Shown here piece by piece: positions 52,582-61,000 of a stretch of DNA of 64,000 nt (its first letter is position 1; each line of letters opens with the position of its first letter). The translations under genes were made by a program, and so were the position numbers. Source of the stretch: Flavobacterium praedii (GTDB taxonomy: Bacteria > Bacteroidota > Bacteroidia > Flavobacteriales > Flavobacteriaceae); assembly GCF_026810365.1 (NCBI RefSeq), contig NZ_CP113948.1, positions 2,505,001 through 2,569,000 of the forward strand, given 5' to 3'. The notes under the pieces were generated by a model. It searched no databases. It was not told where the DNA came from and worked only from the letters and a program-made list of their open reading frames with translations.

Positions 52582-53169
52582 TTATTTAAAGAAATATAAA
52601 AATAAAAATAAATAAACCCATAAGATATCGAGAAAGTGCCAATACATTGCACCTAGTTCTATTCCAAGAGTTTGTGTTGAATTATATTTTTGTTTAAAAT
52701 GATTATAAATAATAATTAACAATGAAATCATTCCACCTGCAAGATGAATTAAGTGAACGAGCACCACTATATACAAAAATGTAGTTGTTATCGAACTTGC
52801 ACTTCCTGTGAAATAATACCCATTTAACACTATTTGACCAAACCCAACAAATTGCAATATTACAAATGAAATTCCTAATACCAATGTAGACAATAGATAC
52901 ATTGTTGTCTTACTTTGATTGTCTTTTTGAATCATTTTTTTTGCTAAATGAAATGTAATACTGCAACCAATAATGGCAATAGTACTATAAAAAAATGCAG
53001 AAGGCATTTGAAAATCCATCAACCAATCTGCCCTAGATTGACTCACTACATAAGCACTTGTTAAACCAGCAAACATCATTGTTATGCTTACCATAGCGAA
53101 CAATAAAATCAGCTTATACGATCTTGCCGTTCTTGATTTATAATCTTCGGCTGTCATTGTCATTTCCAT
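52582..53169 (-). CDS. Cytochrome c oxidase subunit III-like protein (short form)
   Basis: A 195-residue subunit III-like protein with five membrane helices. It has SRADWLMDFQMPSAFFYSTIAI early and the terminal GAMYWHFLDILWVYLFLFLYF segment that mirrors the end of the larger subunit III. It lacks the large insertion. It starts 2 nt after the ctaB stop. The two subunit III genes in tandem are usual in Bacteroidota oxidase clusters. Subunits I and II are not in this window. Confidence 0.87.
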   Translation of the reverse strand: MEMTMTAEDYKSRTARSYKLILLFAMVSITMMFAGLTSAYVVSQSRADWLMDFQMPSAFFYSTIAIIGCSITFHLAKKMIQKDNQSKTTMYLLSTLVLGISFVILQFVGFGQIVLNGYYFTGSASSITTTFLYIVVLVHLIHLAGGMISLLIIIYNHFKQKYNSTQTLGIELGAMYWHFLDILWVYLFLFLYFFK

Positions 53170-53171
53170 AA

Positions 53172-54074
53172 TTATCTTAAAAATTTATCTAATATGTATA
53201 CTAATTGTAATAAGGTTATATAAGAAACGCTTACAAGCATTAATGTTCTTGCAGCTTTTGCGGATTTTATCTGATACAAACGAACTGCATAAAACAACAT
53301 CCAAAGTCCTAGGCATAAGACAAAAATTGAAGCAAGTGGAGTAATATACAATCGTCCAGTATATCCTAAAGCAGGCAATAACGAAGCAATTATCAACCAA
53401 ATCGTATATAAAATTATTTGTAATGAAGTTCCTTTATCCTTTTTCCCAGTGGGCAACATAAAGAAACCTGCCTTTTCATAATCGTCATATAAAAACCAAC
53501 CAATGGCCCAAAAATGGGGAAACTGCCAAAAAAACTGAATTAAAAATAAAGTTCCTGCTTCAATACCAAACTCTCCAGTAGCGGCTACCCAACCCAACAT
53601 AAATGGAATTGCTCCAGGAAATGCTCCCACAAAAACTGACAACGAAGTTACTGTTTTAAGTGGTGTATAAATACTTGTATATAAAAAAATAGAAATAGCA
53701 GCAAACATCGCTGATTTCGGATTTATGGTATAAAGCAAAGTTACTCCCAAAATGGTAAGCAAACTAGCAACAATTAAAGCAAGGCTCGGCGCCATTCTTC
53801 CGGATGCAACGGGACGATTCTTAGTACGATCCATTAGTGCATCCAAATCTTTTTCGATTACTTGATTGTATGCATTAGAAGCTCCAACCATACAATAACC
53901 TCCAACAGCTAGTTTTAACAAAACCAACCAACTGAAAGGATGTGAAGTATCAAAACCTAAAACATAACCAGCTATTGACGAAAAAACAACACTAATAGCC
54001 AAACCAGCTTTTGTAATTGCTTTAAAATCAATGTAAATAGATTTGAACGAAATGGAATTAGGTGTTGTATTCAA
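53172..54074 (-). CDS. ctaB: Protoheme IX farnesyltransferase (CtaB/CyoE)
   Basis: An approximately 300-residue UbiA-fold prenyltransferase that converts heme B to heme O for heme-copper oxidases. Nine hydrophobic helices are visible. The first aspartate-rich motif is in NQVIEKDLDALMDRTKNRP, and the second region is DDYEKAGFFMLP; GGYCMVGASNAYNQ lies near it. No ATG opens the frame. The TTG at 54074 (start LNTTPNS) is taken, because a promoter at 54115-54142 overlaps the upstream extension of the frame to 54125. It is the first gene of the oxidase block. Confidence 0.88.
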   Translation of the reverse strand: MNTTPNSISFKSIYIDFKAITKAGLAISVVFSSIAGYVLGFDTSHPFSWLVLLKLAVGGYCMVGASNAYNQVIEKDLDALMDRTKNRPVASGRMAPSLALIVASLLTILGVTLLYTINPKSAMFAAISIFLYTSIYTPLKTVTSLSVFVGAFPGAIPFMLGWVAATGEFGIEAGTLFLIQFFWQFPHFWAIGWFLYDDYEKAGFFMLPTGKKDKGTSLQIILYTIWLIIASLLPALGYTGRLYITPLASIFVLCLGLWMLFYAVRLYQIKSAKAARTLMLVSVSYITLLQLVYILDKFLR

Positions 54075-54114
54075 TGCAGATAAAATTGTTGTATTTTTTT
54101 TTAGAAAACTGCTG

Positions 54115-54142
54115 CAAATATACAAATTAGATTCAAAAACAA
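54115..54142 (-). promoter_or_regulatory. Promoter of the ctaB/cytochrome oxidase operon
   Basis: Minus strand TTG at 54142-54140, a 17-bp spacer and TATATTTG at 54122-54115. Transcription would start near 54108, giving a leader of about 34 nt before the TTG codon at 54074. Confidence 0.6.
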
Positions 54143-54229
54143 TCTATCTATTTGTAAATTGAAAAAATAGAGCTTTTTTAACCAGTTTTTATAGCAAAAT
54201 GTAAAATCTTAAAGAAAGCCAAAATAAAT

Positions 54230-56344
54230 TTAATAATCAAAATACCCATTAAACACATCTGACCTAAAGCCTAAAGTAAACCAAGTTGTTTGATTTTTAT
54301 AAACAGTAGCTGTATTTGTAGTAGGATCGAAATTACGAAACAGAAAATTTCCGAAAAATTTTAAATTAGTTGCTGGATTAACCAAATATCCAACTTGAAT
54401 ATCTGAAATAAAAATACTGGTTTTGTTTCCTTGACCTACTTTCACACCTGTGTCAGCAAACCTATCGGCATCATAGTCTCTATAAATATTTCCACCATAA
54501 TTAGAATTGGCTCCCGAATCTGCAAAATCGAAACCACGAGTTCCAATAGTAAATTTAGCATTGGCATAAAATCGATCTTTAGTGTAATAACCCAACAACA
54601 CCAATTCCTGAAAATTACCTCCCCATTGATGGCCTAAACTTTGATTATTGTGAGCATAATTTGTAATTGGTTCACTATGCGAATACACATATGGGCGCAC
54701 ATGATTGAATTCTAATTGCAATTGCAAATTATCCACCTTGAATGCATTAAAATATTTAACACCCAATTGATACCCTAATTTATTTTTCCAACTGTTATCA
54801 CCACCAACAATATCACTAGTAGAAAACTCATCGATTAAAAATTGTCCATAAAGGTTTACTTGATTATTCCATTTGTACTTATAAGTTAACCCCAAAAGTT
54901 CATTTCCACTTTTTGATGAAGAAGAAAACTCAACTGCACGATAGAAAACAATTGGATTAATGAAATTTGCATCAAAACCTCTTCCATTGGTATTGGTCCA
55001 AACTACAGATTCAAAAAAACCTAAATTCAAACGATTTGACACATTCCAACTCAGGTAATGATTGACCATATATTTTGAAGCATACGTTTTTTCTACGGTA
55101 ACATCTGGACGAACATCCTTTAGCCACATATAATTTACCGTATATTTAATTTTCCAAAAATTGGCATCAATCTTAAAAAAAGGATAAGGACTTGTTCCAT
55201 CACTTAAAAATAAAGAACGATACCCATCACCAATAAAATTCTTGCCATATCCTAATTGTAAGTCTAAATATTTGGCTGCATTAAAAACAATATTAGCATC
55301 AGCCATAGGAAAATCAAATGAATCCGAATTATATTCTTTGGCAATACCCATTCCTGGAACTACAGCAGGATTACCCCCCGAAGGCTTTATTGATCTTGCA
55401 TAATCATTGTAATAATCTGCAAAACGCCCTTGACTTTCATAAAAAGTAGTGGTAAAATTCAAACGGGATCCAAGCCCTCCTTTAAAGTTTAAAGCTCGAG
55501 TATTTACATAAGTATAATCCGTTTTACTAGGATTTGAAATTCCACCTTGCACATTGAACAAAAAATTCAATGCAAACCAATAGCCTTCCCCTTGTATCTC
55601 TGCTAAATTCTCATTAAACACTTTTCGTCCCCACCACCCTGATTTGTTTTTCATTAAACTAGCATTAACCTTTTGAAAATTATAATATTTTTCAACTTCA
55701 GCAAAAGTATAAGGTTTAGTGGCGGTATGATTATTACTTCCAATTTTATTTATTGCTGCATCAAACTGAGCATAATAACTATGAGAAAAAGGAATACCGA
55801 GATGACTAGTAAACTGCGGATTATCGAAACGTTTGTATACAATACTATCCAATTCTGTCAGCCCTTCATTAATATTAATATTTTCCTTTTTTGCCTTTGC
55901 AACAGCAGCATTTTCCTCGGGAGACACCAAAGGAATAGCAATTTTCAAATTAAATTTAGAGTAGGTTGGAGTCCCATTGTACGTTGGCGGTGCTATTTTT
56001 GGAAAATTTAAAAAAACCTTTTTCGTTTCAGTGATTAAATCCTCATTGTTAGAATTTACAACAATAACTTTAAACCTACCCGTAGCATCAACTTCAAAAA
56101 GAACTTTTACAACGCCTGAATATTGACTTTTCTTTAAATATTCGGGCACTTGAAAATTATGATATACAATTTGTTGGACTTCATTATAAAAACATTCTTC
56201 CAACTCTTTTCCTTGTAAATTGGAACAAATAGAGAAAACAGGAAAACGATCATCTGAAGACTCAAATTGTTTTGAAATTGGACTTTGAGCATTGACAAAC
56301 AATACACTAAAAATAATAAAAAAAGATAAAAGGAATTTATTCAT
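54230..56344 (-). CDS. remB: Gliding-motility-associated outer-membrane protein RemB
   Basis: A 704-residue protein. Signal peptide ends FVNAQ (about residue 20). Residues about 30-140 form a small domain with the TonB-C-like or carboxypeptidase-like pattern VKVLFEVDATGRFKVIVVNSN. The rest is a long beta-barrel with capsule-assembly-Wzi-like repeats (LGYGKNFIGDGYRSLFLSD). RemB of F. johnsoniae is a surface gliding component encoded close to sprA, as here; this is recalled rather than searched. The ATG at 56344 was chosen over upstream ATGs that overlap deoC. Confidence 0.78.
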   Translation of the reverse strand: MNKFLLSFFIIFSVLFVNAQSPISKQFESSDDRFPVFSICSNLQGKELEECFYNEVQQIVYHNFQVPEYLKKSQYSGVVKVLFEVDATGRFKVIVVNSNNEDLITETKKVFLNFPKIAPPTYNGTPTYSKFNLKIAIPLVSPEENAAVAKAKKENININEGLTELDSIVYKRFDNPQFTSHLGIPFSHSYYAQFDAAINKIGSNNHTATKPYTFAEVEKYYNFQKVNASLMKNKSGWWGRKVFNENLAEIQGEGYWFALNFLFNVQGGISNPSKTDYTYVNTRALNFKGGLGSRLNFTTTFYESQGRFADYYNDYARSIKPSGGNPAVVPGMGIAKEYNSDSFDFPMADANIVFNAAKYLDLQLGYGKNFIGDGYRSLFLSDGTSPYPFFKIDANFWKIKYTVNYMWLKDVRPDVTVEKTYASKYMVNHYLSWNVSNRLNLGFFESVVWTNTNGRGFDANFINPIVFYRAVEFSSSSKSGNELLGLTYKYKWNNQVNLYGQFLIDEFSTSDIVGGDNSWKNKLGYQLGVKYFNAFKVDNLQLQLEFNHVRPYVYSHSEPITNYAHNNQSLGHQWGGNFQELVLLGYYTKDRFYANAKFTIGTRGFDFADSGANSNYGGNIYRDYDADRFADTGVKVGQGNKTSIFISDIQVGYLVNPATNLKFFGNFLFRNFDPTTNTATVYKNQTTWFTLGFRSDVFNGYFDY

Positions 56345-56363
56345 TTGGGGCATGTATATCAAA

Positions 56364-57107
56364 TCAATATTGTGTAGATGATTCTTCACTATTTGCAATT
56401 GCTTTTGCACCAGAAGTTCCAATACGTTTTACACCAATAGCAATCATTTCTATAGCTTCGTCATAAGTCCTTACTCCACCAGCCGCTTTTACGGGCAGCG
56501 GAAAACTATTTTCAAGCATAATTTTTATTGAAGGAACAGTTGCGCCATTTGGCAAATTGTCTTTAGTAACAAAAAAACCAGTTGAAGATTTTACAAAAAC
56601 AGAATTATAATCAGACTCTTTAAAATTAGAAATAACCACATTTTTTATCAATGCCGAAAGTTGTGCTATTTGCAAATCATTAAGTGCAGCTACTTCTATA
56701 ATCCACTTAACAATTTTATTGTGATCTAAACCTAATCGTGTTCCTTTTAGAATCTCTTCTTTTACCAAGTCAACTTCTCCATTTTTAAAAGCTTCATAAT
56801 TACAAACATAATCCAACTCATCAGCTCCATTTTGAATACACTCAAATGCTTCCTTTAATTTTTCATCTAATGCAGAATTACCTCCAGGAAAGTCAATTAC
56901 AGTTCCAATTAACACTTTCGATTGCGCCTCTACTATCATTTTTTTTGCCAAAGCAACTCTATCAGGACGAATCATAATCAACTTAAATTTTTCGTCAATT
57001 GCTTCTTTTATAAATCCTTGAACTACTGTTTCATTATCTTTTTCACTCAAACCTGCTTGAGTATTAGTTTTTAAGTAAGTAGAATCTAAATAGTCTTTAA
57101 TATTCAT
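56364..57107 (-). CDS. deoC: Deoxyribose-phosphate aldolase
   Basis: A 247-residue class I aldolase splitting 2-deoxyribose 5-phosphate into glyceraldehyde 3-phosphate and acetaldehyde. The Schiff-base lysine is Lys173 in FVKSSTGF, with Asp99 in DELDYV and Lys207 in PVKAAGGVRT completing the active site. It lies 19 bp upstream of remB on the same strand, so the two genes are probably co-transcribed. Confidence 0.94.
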   Translation of the reverse strand: MNIKDYLDSTYLKTNTQAGLSEKDNETVVQGFIKEAIDEKFKLIMIRPDRVALAKKMIVEAQSKVLIGTVIDFPGGNSALDEKLKEAFECIQNGADELDYVCNYEAFKNGEVDLVKEEILKGTRLGLDHNKIVKWIIEVAALNDLQIAQLSALIKNVVISNFKESDYNSVFVKSSTGFFVTKDNLPNGATVPSIKIMLENSFPLPVKAAGGVRTYDEAIEMIAIGVKRIGTSGAKAIANSEESSTQY

Positions 57108-57134
57108 CTATAAAATTTAAGAGGTTAGCGTTTG

Positions 57135-57142
57135 CAAAATTA
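57135..57142 (-). promoter_or_regulatory. -7 box (TAATTTTG) for deoC-remB
   Basis: An exact TAnnTTTG on the minus strand, 27 bp before the deoC ATG, extended as GCAAACGC. No TTG lies at the ideal distance. Confidence 0.45.
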
Positions 57143-57182
57143 CATTATTAGAATGATATGACCTCTATAACAATCCATTCAA

Positions 57183-57206
57183 AATAAAAAAACCCACCGA
57201 AGTGGG
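57183..57206 (-). terminator. Rho-independent terminator after the VanZ-like gene
   Basis: Minus-strand CCCAC-TTCG-GTGGG (57206-57193), a tight UUCG tetraloop, followed by seven T. It starts 3 bp after the VanZ-like stop. Confidence 0.85.
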
Positions 57207-57208
57207 AA

Positions 57209-57601
57209 TTATTTTTTTAAAATGAAATTCAAAAAGTTAAATTTATTACTGATTACTATAAAAGAAATCGACAACAAAGCCCCTGTACTATTTGCAATAA
57301 CATCAAAAATATCGGCATTTCTAGTTGTAGTAATTGTTTGTTGTAAAATTTCAATGGTGATTCCAAAAGTAAAAGAAAACAAAAACGAATACAACAATGG
57401 TTTTACAATTTTTTCCGTAATCAATTGCTTTCTAAAAAATAAATACCAAACAAAAGTAAACACGAAATGAAAAAAAACATGAACATATTTATCCAGATTT
57501 GGAATTTCAATTTTTGGTATTTCACTTGATTTTATCAAACAAAAATAGGAAACGACCCCTGTCCAAAATAACGCAACTAGAAACAATAAAAATTTAGGCA
57601 C
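57209..57601 (-). CDS. VanZ-like membrane protein
   Basis: A 130-residue protein with four short membrane helices (about 3-21, 38-57, 70-90, 103-123). The family core [20 protein letters not shown], with DKxxHxxxF, and [10 protein letters not shown] followed by [14 protein letters not shown] matches VanZ-like proteins. The role outside teicoplanin resistance is unknown. Its start overlaps the gcvH 3' end by 8 bp. Confidence 0.88.
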   Translation of the reverse strand: MPKFLLFLVALFWTGVVSYFCLIKSSEIPKIEIPNLDKYVHVFFHFVFTFVWYLFFRKQLITEKIVKPLLYSFLFSFTFGITIEILQQTITTTRNADIFDVIANSTGALLSISFIVISNKFNFLNFILKK

Positions 57602-57974
57602 CTATAAGTTCCTTATATGCTTCATCTGACAATAATTCATCAATTTCTGCGGGATTAGAAATTTTTACTTTAATCATCCATCCTGCACCATAAGGATCCG
57701 AATTAACACTTTCTGGAGTACTTTCTAAAGCATCATTGAAAGCAATAATTTCACCTGATAAAGGAAGAAACAAATCAGATACCGTTTTTACAGCTTCAAC
57801 AGTACCAAAAACCTCATCTTTTTCTAAAGTTTGATCTAATGTTTCTACTTCTACATATACAATATCCCCTAATTCTTTTTGTGCAAAATGAGTAATTCCC
57901 ACTGTAGCAACATCTCCTTCAAGACTAACCCATTCGTGATCTTTTGTGTACTTTAAATTTGCTGGTATGCTCAT
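57594..57974 (-). CDS. gcvH: Glycine cleavage system H protein
   Basis: A 126-residue lipoyl carrier that shuttles the methylamine group between the P and T proteins. The lipoylated lysine is Lys63 in VEAVKTVSD. The sandwich strands [26 protein letters not shown] and the C-terminal GAGWMIKV are typical. The ATG at 57974 was chosen; 22 extra residues from an earlier start are unlike the family. It is followed by the VanZ-like gene in an overlap. The other glycine-cleavage genes are not in the window. Confidence 0.96.
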   Translation of the reverse strand: MSIPANLKYTKDHEWVSLEGDVATVGITHFAQKELGDIVYVEVETLDQTLEKDEVFGTVEAVKTVSDLFLPLSGEIIAFNDALESTPESVNSDPYGAGWMIKVKISNPAEIDELLSDEAYKELIGA

Positions 57975-58010
57975 AAAATGATATTTGAAATTATTAATTA
58001 TTTTTTTGTA

Positions 58011-58018
58011 CAAATGTA
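58011..58018 (-). promoter_or_regulatory. -7 box (TACATTTG) for gcvH
   Basis: An exact TAnnTTTG on the minus strand, 36 bp before the gcvH ATG, in the gap after sprA. It allows gcvH to be transcribed apart from sprA. Confidence 0.45.
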
Positions 58019-58056
58019 ACAATCTTATACACATATACACTTTAGAAATTAAAAAA

Positions 58057-61000
58057 TTAATTACCGAAAGTATACCGAAATGTAAACCCAGACCTAATAT
58101 TAGTCAATGGAAAGGATGTAGAAATAACTGGTTTCGAAAAAGAATGATTATAATAAAATATTATTGTCAAATTTTTACTCAATGAATAATCAGAAGTCAC
58201 ATTTAATGTCCAAATATTTTGTCCTCCTCCTAATTGATTGTTATTATAATCCAAATACCGCACAATGGTTTGATTATCCCTTAAAGTTAAATCGGCTTTA
58301 ATATTTATATCACTTTTAATAACTCCAGTCGGATTATCAGCCAAGCTGGAAGAGAAAACTACGTCTTTAATTCGATAACCTAATCCAACTACATATTCAA
58401 TTCCATGAACCTCCGTTAATAAATTATTATCAAAACTCATGGACAACGCTCTGTCTTTATTGATTTGAGTTAAAATTTTAAAAGAATTTTTTAATTCAAA
58501 ATCCAATTTAACTAATGGATTAAACTGCTCTACCAAAGTAACATTTGACATAATAGTAGGATTAAAATAGTTCCCACTATCATCTTTCCCATTAGGGTTT
58601 TCAGTATATTTAAAATTAGACCTAAAAGAATTTACGGTATAAGATGCTCTATAGATTTGTTGCAAAGAAAAACGTTTAAAGTTCTTTTTGAAAAACTCAT
58701 AACGCATCAAACCAGTATACTTTATTGCCCAATTTGGCAATGGAAAGTTTTTAAAAATACTCGTAGAAGTACTACTTGCATTAGAACCAGAATAAGCCGC
58801 CAAAAAAGCAGGTAATAAAACTGCCTGATTGGAACTGGAGTAGCCTAAAGGAAATCCTTTAGAATCTAATTGTGCTGGATCGGTAACATCTATACCTCCT
58901 CTTGCAGTTGCTAGCCTTTTCGCAATTACCAATCTATTTTCTCGAAACTTATCAAATGCCGTTGAACTAAATTCATCACTAGTAGAAAAAGAAGTTCGTA
59001 TCAAAATTGTTGAAATAGAAAATATTCCAAAATTATAAGGCGATCTAGGATTATATTGTCCATTAGCACCAACGTCATATTGTTCTGAAAAATTTTCAGA
59101 ATACGAACGATCACCTAATAAATCAATTTTTAAATCCGGTGTCAACTCAAGATTCGCAGATCCTTTGAATTCTTGTTTTTTAACATTGGTATAATTTTGA
59201 TTGAATTCTTGATAAGTGGTCAACCATCCATTTTTGGCAGCTTCATATCGAACATCATTTTGGCTGCCAAATACAAATCCCAAAGTTGGTTTTGAAGAAC
59301 CAAAAAAACCAATACCCGGTGTATACCCAGGTAAAACTGTACCCTGATTATCCGTAAAGCTTAAATTAACAGTTTTCAAACTTGTTAATACTCCTTTCAG
59401 GCCTTCAACAAATTGATTTTGATTGATCTTTTTTAACGGATCCGTTTTAACGATTTTTTCGCCTGGTTTTGGTACTTGAGCAACTTTTGGTTTAGCTGCA
59501 GAAGAATTTTTAGATATCCCTAAATATTTATAAAAGGTATCCATAGTAAACGTAGTTGAAAAATTGGTGGTTTTAGCATTCTGAACCGTACTTCCTAAAT
59601 CATAATACTGACCATTTTTTTCAACTTTCCCAAATGCTTCTGAAGCTTGTTGCCAACTATAATCACCGGTATAGGAGTAATTAGCTTTAATAAAGCTCAA
59701 AAAAGGGATTTTGTTCAATGGAAGCTCATAATTCAAAACAAACTGTTGCATATGAAAATTAGCTGTTCCCGTATCAAAATATCGATCCCAAATTGTTACT
59801 CCATCTATAGTCTGATCATTTTCATCCAAGTAACTTTTGACAAGGTTTCTTGATGAAGCTGTATAATTAATTTTTAAGGATTTTGTTAAATTAAAATTAA
59901 AACCATATTGATAATTAAAGCCATAGTTTCTTCGATAAAGCGGGTCAAAACCAATACCAATATCTTCCACCTGCCTAAATTGTTGTTCATTATTTTGTCT
60001 TACCACATTTGTATTAAAAGTTACACTTGATGGCAAATAATTAAAATTAAGATCACTCAAAAACTTCCAATAACTACTTTTCTTCATAAATTTTGTTTTT
60101 TGAAAAGGTTCTATTGGTTTGGGTTGAAAAGCAAAAGCATAATCTACAGTAGTTCTTGATTGTTGATCCAAATTCTTTTCGACTTCAAAATCATGTCGTT
60201 GCACTTCATTAAAATATTGCGAAAAAGTAAAGTTTTCTACATCATAAGGCATTGGTTTTTGTTCTGCATTTCTTTCTTTACGAACACCAATAAAATTAAT
60301 GCTTTTACGCTTGGTATAATCAATCGCCTGATTCAATTTTGATTTTCTTTCTGCTTTAGTATCTGCATCATCCAAAACTTGTTGCAATTTGATGTCCTCA
60401 TAAAACGGATCATATTCCGGTTTAACAATTTCTTCCCCAATGGAATAATTAAAAGGCACATTTATTCCCCATTTTTTTGGTAAAAATTTACCTAAATTAA
60501 TATTCGTCACAACATTATACTGCTGAATATCTTCTCTACTTCTTTCATTTGGACCTTGCTCTATTGTTCCAAAACCAATATTTTTCATGTTTCCAGAAAA
60601 AGACACCGTAGCCAAGTCGGCAAAATTAGTATCTACGTTTAACAAAGCTGCCATACCTCCTTTATTGTCCATATCGGCTAAACGAAGTTCGTTAAACCAA
60701 ACTTCCCCTTTAATGGCATCATGTGGTTCATTACTTTTAACCCCCAACATTATATTTCGGATCAAACCTAAATTTGGATTTCCTTTGATTCCTAAACGAA
60801 GTTTACTATTTCCATCTCCTCCAACTTGTGTAGGATCATCATCGGAATAATATATACCATCAGTAGGTAAAGTTGATTTGTCAATTTTTAAAGATTTCAA
60901 CTTTAATTGTGTTAATAATTCTAATGACAAATCAATTTCGTTCTCAGTAGGCCAAACCAATTCTGAACTCAATGGAGCACAATTACTTCCACCCGAAGAA

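Noticed and set aside
57209..57601. VanZ-like gene as a glycopeptide resistance determinant
   Set aside because: It stands alone beside gcvH with no other van genes. VanZ-like proteins are common in Flavobacteriia with no link to resistance.
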